A DNA stretch of 8,540 nt from an uncultured Planctomycetaceae bacterium (GTDB lineage Bacteria > Planctomycetota > Planctomycetia > Planctomycetales > Planctomycetaceae). The translations under genes and the position numbers were made by a program. Shown piece by piece: positions 6,379 to 8,540 of the stretch; positions within the stretch are counted from its first letter, which is position 1; each line of letters begins with the position of its first letter. The notes under the pieces are model-generated. The model ran no database searches. It worked only from the letters and a program-made list of their open reading frames with translations, and was not told the origin of the DNA. The stretch covers positions 1 through 8,540 of the forward strand of contig CAIXQV010000920.1 in the NCBI GenBank assembly GCA_903921605.1, written 5' to 3'.

Positions 6379-7446
6379 TCAGAATTCTACAATGATCTGG
6401 CCATCGTGAATGTACGTGAGTCTCCAAAATGTGAGTACATCCATGTTCTCGCTGAGGAATCTCACGGAGCCGTCGGCCAACAAAACCTGAATGCCGCCTG
6501 CGTGTCTGCTGCCGTAACCCCAGGCATACTGACGTTTTTGCGGATCGTTATTGATCACAGCATTGATCTTGAAATGAGACGCAAAAGTGCCCGTGCCGCT
6601 GATCGCGGAAACGGTTGTTGTATCAAGGTTGCTACTGCTGCTGGACGGCGTGTAAAGATGACAGCAGGTATGCGTCCCGGTCAGGCCCCAGGGGCCATGG
6701 TTTCCATTTCGTTTGAATTGATCACCACTCCAGGATTCTCCGATCGCGATCGAATTGGAGACACCATCCGTGATGTCCCTCATGCGAGCACCACCGCTGT
6801 TGCCGAACATGCCCTGGCGAATATCACTCTGATAGGCCGTGTGGAGAAAGCTATAGTCTGTCATGCCGCCAGTCGCAAAGCCATAGCTGGCTCGGCGAGC
6901 ATTCTCGCGGGAGAAGTACGAGCTTGAACTTGTCGGTGAGGAAGTGGAAACTTCTCCGGCCTGTGGATGCGAAGGACATTCCAGTGTTGGCATACGCATG
7001 GATGTCACTGCAAGATTCGGATTCCTGTCGACTGGACCGGCCAACCCGAATCCACAGGGAGATGAAAGGCTGGCGGTCGTATTGAAATCGTACAGGCTGT
7101 AGGCCGCTGCCTGCTCGTTATAGGGCAGCAAAAAAATCCAACCCGGCGTATTCTGAACTCGATTGTGATCGGAATACAAAGACGCCCCATAAACTCCCGG
7201 CGTCGCACCACTGCAGGAAACTCGCCCTGGATGATTGAGTGCTGGCGGAAAAATCAGATTGGTATCATGATAGTTGTGGAGAGCCAGTCCCCACTGCTTC
7301 AGGTTGTTCTTGCACAGCGTTCGACGAGCGGCTTCTCTGGCTTGCTGAACAGCGGGTAACAGAAGTGCGACCAGCATCGCAATGATGGCGATAACGACGA
7401 CCAGTTCGATGAGTGTGAAAGCTCGAGTCTTCCTGACCGTCTCCAT
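6379..7446 (-). CDS. DUF1559 protein with prepilin-type N-terminal methylation motif and H-X9-DG motif
   Basis: The product has 355 residues. The N-terminus, METVRKTRAFTLIELVVV, is a type IV pilin/pseudopilin signal: a short basic leader, cleavage expected before F10, Glu at mature position +5 (E14), and a hydrophobic helix to about residue 30. The usual planctomycete continuation PAVQQAREAARR (31-42) and KNNLKQWGLALHNYHD (46-61) follows. DUF1559 (PF07596) fills the rest and ends in HAGGIQVLLADGSVRFLSE (315-333), the H-X9-DG motif. Such proteins are presumably cleaved by a prepilin peptidase and anchored or assembled at the cell envelope; their function is unknown and genomes often carry dozens. 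The ATG at 7446 is chosen because AGGA lies eight bases upstream; ATG at 7455 and GTG at 7476 are less likely. Residue -1 is Ala rather than Gly. Ser-rich stretches (about 168-177 and 268-272) and a Cys pair (261-262) are present. The next gene starts 200 bases downstream on the same strand, so co-transcription is possible. Confidence 0.93.
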   Translation of the reverse strand: METVRKTRAFTLIELVVVIAIIAMLVALLLPAVQQAREAARRTLCKNNLKQWGLALHNYHDTNLIFPPALNHPGRVSCSGATPGVYGASLYSDHNRVQNTPGWIFLLPYNEQAAAYSLYDFNTTASLSSPCGFGLAGPVDRNPNLAVTSMRMPTLECPSHPQAGEVSTSSPTSSSSYFSRENARRASYGFATGGMTDYSFLHTAYQSDIRQGMFGNSGGARMRDITDGVSNSIAIGESWSGDQFKRNGNHGPWGLTGTHTCCHLYTPSSSSSNLDTTTVSAISGTGTFASHFKINAVINNDPQKRQYAWGYGSRHAGGIQVLLADGSVRFLSENMDVLTFWRLTYIHDGQIIVEF

Positions 7447-7454
7447 GATCAACA

Positions 7455-7458
7455 TCCT
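7455..7458 (-). promoter_or_regulatory. Ribosome binding site deciding the DUF1559 start
   Basis: AGGA on the minus strand is followed by eight bases and the ATG at 7446. For the alternative ATG at 7455 the purine run would touch the start codon, so 7446 is favoured, giving a standard-length prepilin leader of nine residues. Confidence 0.5.
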
Positions 7459-7476
7459 GCGAGAGGAGTACACCAC

Positions 7477-7509
7477 GTTATCCAGGGACCAGCAGAGTTA
7501 TCCAGGGAC
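7477..7509. repeat. Two direct repeats of 13 bp with 20-bp period
   Basis: GTTATCCAGGGAC occurs at 7477-7489 and again at 7497-7509; allowing one variable base, the match extends three more bases to AG. The 20-bp period is about two helical turns, placing both copies on one face of the DNA, 31 bases upstream of the DUF1559 start. On the minus strand each copy contains GGATAAC, a loose -10-like sequence. A six-base inverted repeat, ACGAGT/ACTCGT (7508-7513 and 7531-7536), abuts the distal copy. Possibly a regulator binding site. Confidence 0.5.
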
Positions 7510-7842
7510 GAGTGAATCCTGCAATAAGCGACTCGTGGCTGCCCAACCTGCTGGTATGAGTGTACTGGAACCTCCGGGCCTTGCAACTTGGCTCCCCTGC
7601 ATTTCATCTCTGCTAAAGACTCGCACAACCGTCTCCGGAACCTGAAAGCTGACGAATGACTGAACGGACCTGCAGTGCCAGATGAGGCGATTGCCCATCG
7701 GAAGGCACGGATGATGGCAAAGGATCGAAGGCCGTTTCCCGCCAGTTTGCAAATCCTGACATCGTTGAGACAACTGTCCTGATAGAGTTTCTGGACAAGC
7801 TTTGGTTTGTGTATCATGCAGGCTCCTGAGTTTCCCCATTCA

Positions 7843-7848
7843 AAGGGA
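7843..7848 (+). promoter_or_regulatory. Ribosome binding site of the second PSCyt1 gene
   Basis: AAGGGA lies eight bases before the ATG at 7857. An in-frame TGA shortly upstream leaves no earlier start, which supports this one. Confidence 0.5.
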
Positions 7849-7856
7849 TCTTCACA

Positions 7857-8540
7857 ATGCTGTCTATGCTGTTGCTTGCGATCTTGATCGACGAATCGTT
7901 GCCTCGCGTTGGGTCAAACCCGACGATCGCTTCAGTGCCTGTGAACCAGGTGAGTGATGACGATTCGGTTCCGCCGCAGGGGGCATCTGCTCCTGAGCTG
8001 GAGACCGAGACACCGGCGTTTAATGCGGAACAACTTCGGCAGTTTGAAACCCATGTCCGTCCCATTCTGGATGAACACTGTCTGAAGTGTCATGGCAGCA
8101 CGAAGCAATGGGCGAGTCTGCGACTGGATTCACGCGACGCGATTTTAAAGGGCGGCGATTCCGGACCTGCTGCTGTTGCCGGTGAGCCGAACGAAAGCCT
8201 GTTGATCCGTGCGGTGCGACATGACGATGAGAATCTGAAAATGCCGCAGGATGACAAGCTCACTGATGCGCAGATCGAGATTCTCAGCAGCTGGGTGAAA
8301 TCCGGACTGGCGTTTCCAGCGGCTTCGGCGGCGTCAAAGCGACATCGTGATCCGAACCATTGGGCGTTCATTTCGCCAGCGGAGGTCGCCATTCCGCCTG
8401 TGCAGAACTCCGCCTGGCCGCAGTCTGATCTGGATCGATTTGTTCTGGCCCGGCTTGAAGCGGAAGGGTTGTCACCAGCACCGAAGGCCGATAAGCAAGC
8501 CTTGATTCGGCGAGTCACGTTTGATCTGACCGGACTTCCT
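7857..8540 (+). CDS. PSCyt1-DUF1549 protein, paralogue of the 2795-6178 product (3' end cut by window edge)
   Basis: The frame stays open from the ATG at 7857 to the right edge: 228 codons, no stop. A cytochrome c domain (PSCyt1) spans about residues 58-155, with haem motif CLKCH (C75, C78, H79), the family hallmark LRLDSRDAILKGGDSGP (88-104) and a candidate distal Met in LKMPQDDKLTD (127-137). DUF1549 begins near 188 with SDLDRFVLARL (190-200) and continues to FDLTGLP at the edge. The same blocks occur in the same order in the large divergent gene: HCYECH, LRLDYRDAVLKGGDSGP, EIDQFVLAKL and ALTGLPP, so the two are paralogues. Related full-length proteins run to about 700-1100 residues and usually end in DUF1553, so most of this gene probably lies outside the window. 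The N-terminal hydrophobic run (1-11) lacks the basic residues expected of a signal peptide, and an acidic, Pro-rich linker (about 32-54) separates it from the haem domain. The family call is firm; export is inferred. Confidence 0.9.
   Translation, partial: MLSMLLLAILIDESLPRVGSNPTIASVPVNQVSDDDSVPPQGASAPELETETPAFNAEQLRQFETHVRPILDEHCLKCHGSTKQWASLRLDSRDAILKGGDSGPAAVAGEPNESLLIRAVRHDDENLKMPQDDKLTDAQIEILSSWVKSGLAFPAASAASKRHRDPNHWAFISPAEVAIPPVQNSAWPQSDLDRFVLARLEAEGLSPAPKADKQALIRRVTFDLTGLP

Larger units (their letters stand above)
7447..7856. other. Divergent intergenic region between the DUF1559 and second PSCyt1 genes
   Basis: These 410 bases should hold promoters for both directions. Minus-strand frames of 113-122 codons exist here, but their products are rich in Cys, His, Arg and Ser, match no family I know and partly overlap each other, so I treat the region as non-coding. 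Apart from the direct repeats near 7477-7509, I see only a poor plus-strand promoter candidate: TGGACA (7792-7797) and TATCAT (7812-7817) with a short 14-base spacer. Confidence 0.5.

Noticed and set aside
6301..6927. Plus-strand open frame of 208 codons
   Set aside because: It is antisense to the DUF1559 gene, whose prepilin motif and H-X9-DG motif are unmistakable. The antisense product has no recognisable domain.
7477..7509. CRISPR array
   Set aside because: Only two 13-bp copies with a 7-base gap; no spacer-sized intervals and no cas genes.
7792..7817. Sigma-70 promoter for the second PSCyt1 gene
   Set aside because: TGGACA and TATCAT are separated by only 14 bases, too short for a normal sigma-70 promoter, so it is not listed as a feature.
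7449..7839. Two overlapping minus-strand frames of 113 and 122 codons in the divergent intergenic region
   Set aside because: They overlap each other, one reaches the DUF1559 start region, they show no family motifs and their composition is Cys/His/Arg/Ser-rich. Non-coding is the better reading.
8090..8518. Minus-strand open frame of 142 codons
   Set aside because: It is antisense to the second PSCyt1-DUF1549 gene; the product is Ser/Arg/Cys-rich and unlike any family I know.

Overview
The window looks like a chromosomal segment from a planctomycete, probably order Planctomycetales. Three genes carry architectures largely confined to that phylum: two paralogous proteins with a planctomycete-type cytochrome c domain (PSCyt1) leading into DUF1549, one of them continuing through DUF1553, and one DUF1559 protein with a prepilin-type N-terminus and a C-terminal H-X9-DG motif. 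Base composition appears to be GC in the low-to-mid fifties by eye (not computed). Shine-Dalgarno sequences are present for some genes and absent for others.

Layout. (a) 1-1177, minus strand: an operon-like pair, a hotdog-fold acyl-CoA thioesterase (740-1177) followed with an ATGA stop/start overlap by a flippase-like membrane protein of the LPG_synthase_TM family, cut by the left window edge. A 64-codon reading frame of uncertain status (1241-1435) lies just upstream on the same strand. (b) 1436-1654: a divergent intergenic region with a perfect 9-bp inverted repeat. (c) 1655-2617, plus strand: a CHAD-domain protein, predicted to bind polyphosphate. (d) 2618-2794: the gap between two convergent genes, holding a cluster of three inverted repeats, one of them a perfect 14-bp arm pair. 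(e) 2795-6178, minus: a 1127-residue PSCyt1-DUF1549-DUF1553 protein with two CxxCH motifs. (f) 6179-6378: a 200-bp spacer with an 8-bp inverted repeat close to the start of the gene in (e). (g) 6379-7446, minus: the DUF1559 prepilin-like protein. (h) 7447-7856: a 410-bp divergent intergenic region with two 13-bp direct repeats spaced by 20 bp. (i) 7857-8540, plus: a second PSCyt1-DUF1549 protein, cut by the right window edge.

How the genes may work together. The right half appears to be one export-oriented module: two predicted secreted haem-binding proteins transcribed divergently, with a pseudopilin-like DUF1559 protein between them. These families are abundant in planctomycetes and their biochemical role is not established; a link to envelope electron transfer or polysaccharide breakdown is inference only. 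The left half is unrelated housekeeping or accessory content: lipid/acyl-CoA metabolism with a membrane flippase-like protein, and a polyphosphate-binding CHAD protein. I see no RNA genes, CRISPR array, transposase or phage gene. The genes at both window edges run off the window, so each is annotated as partial.
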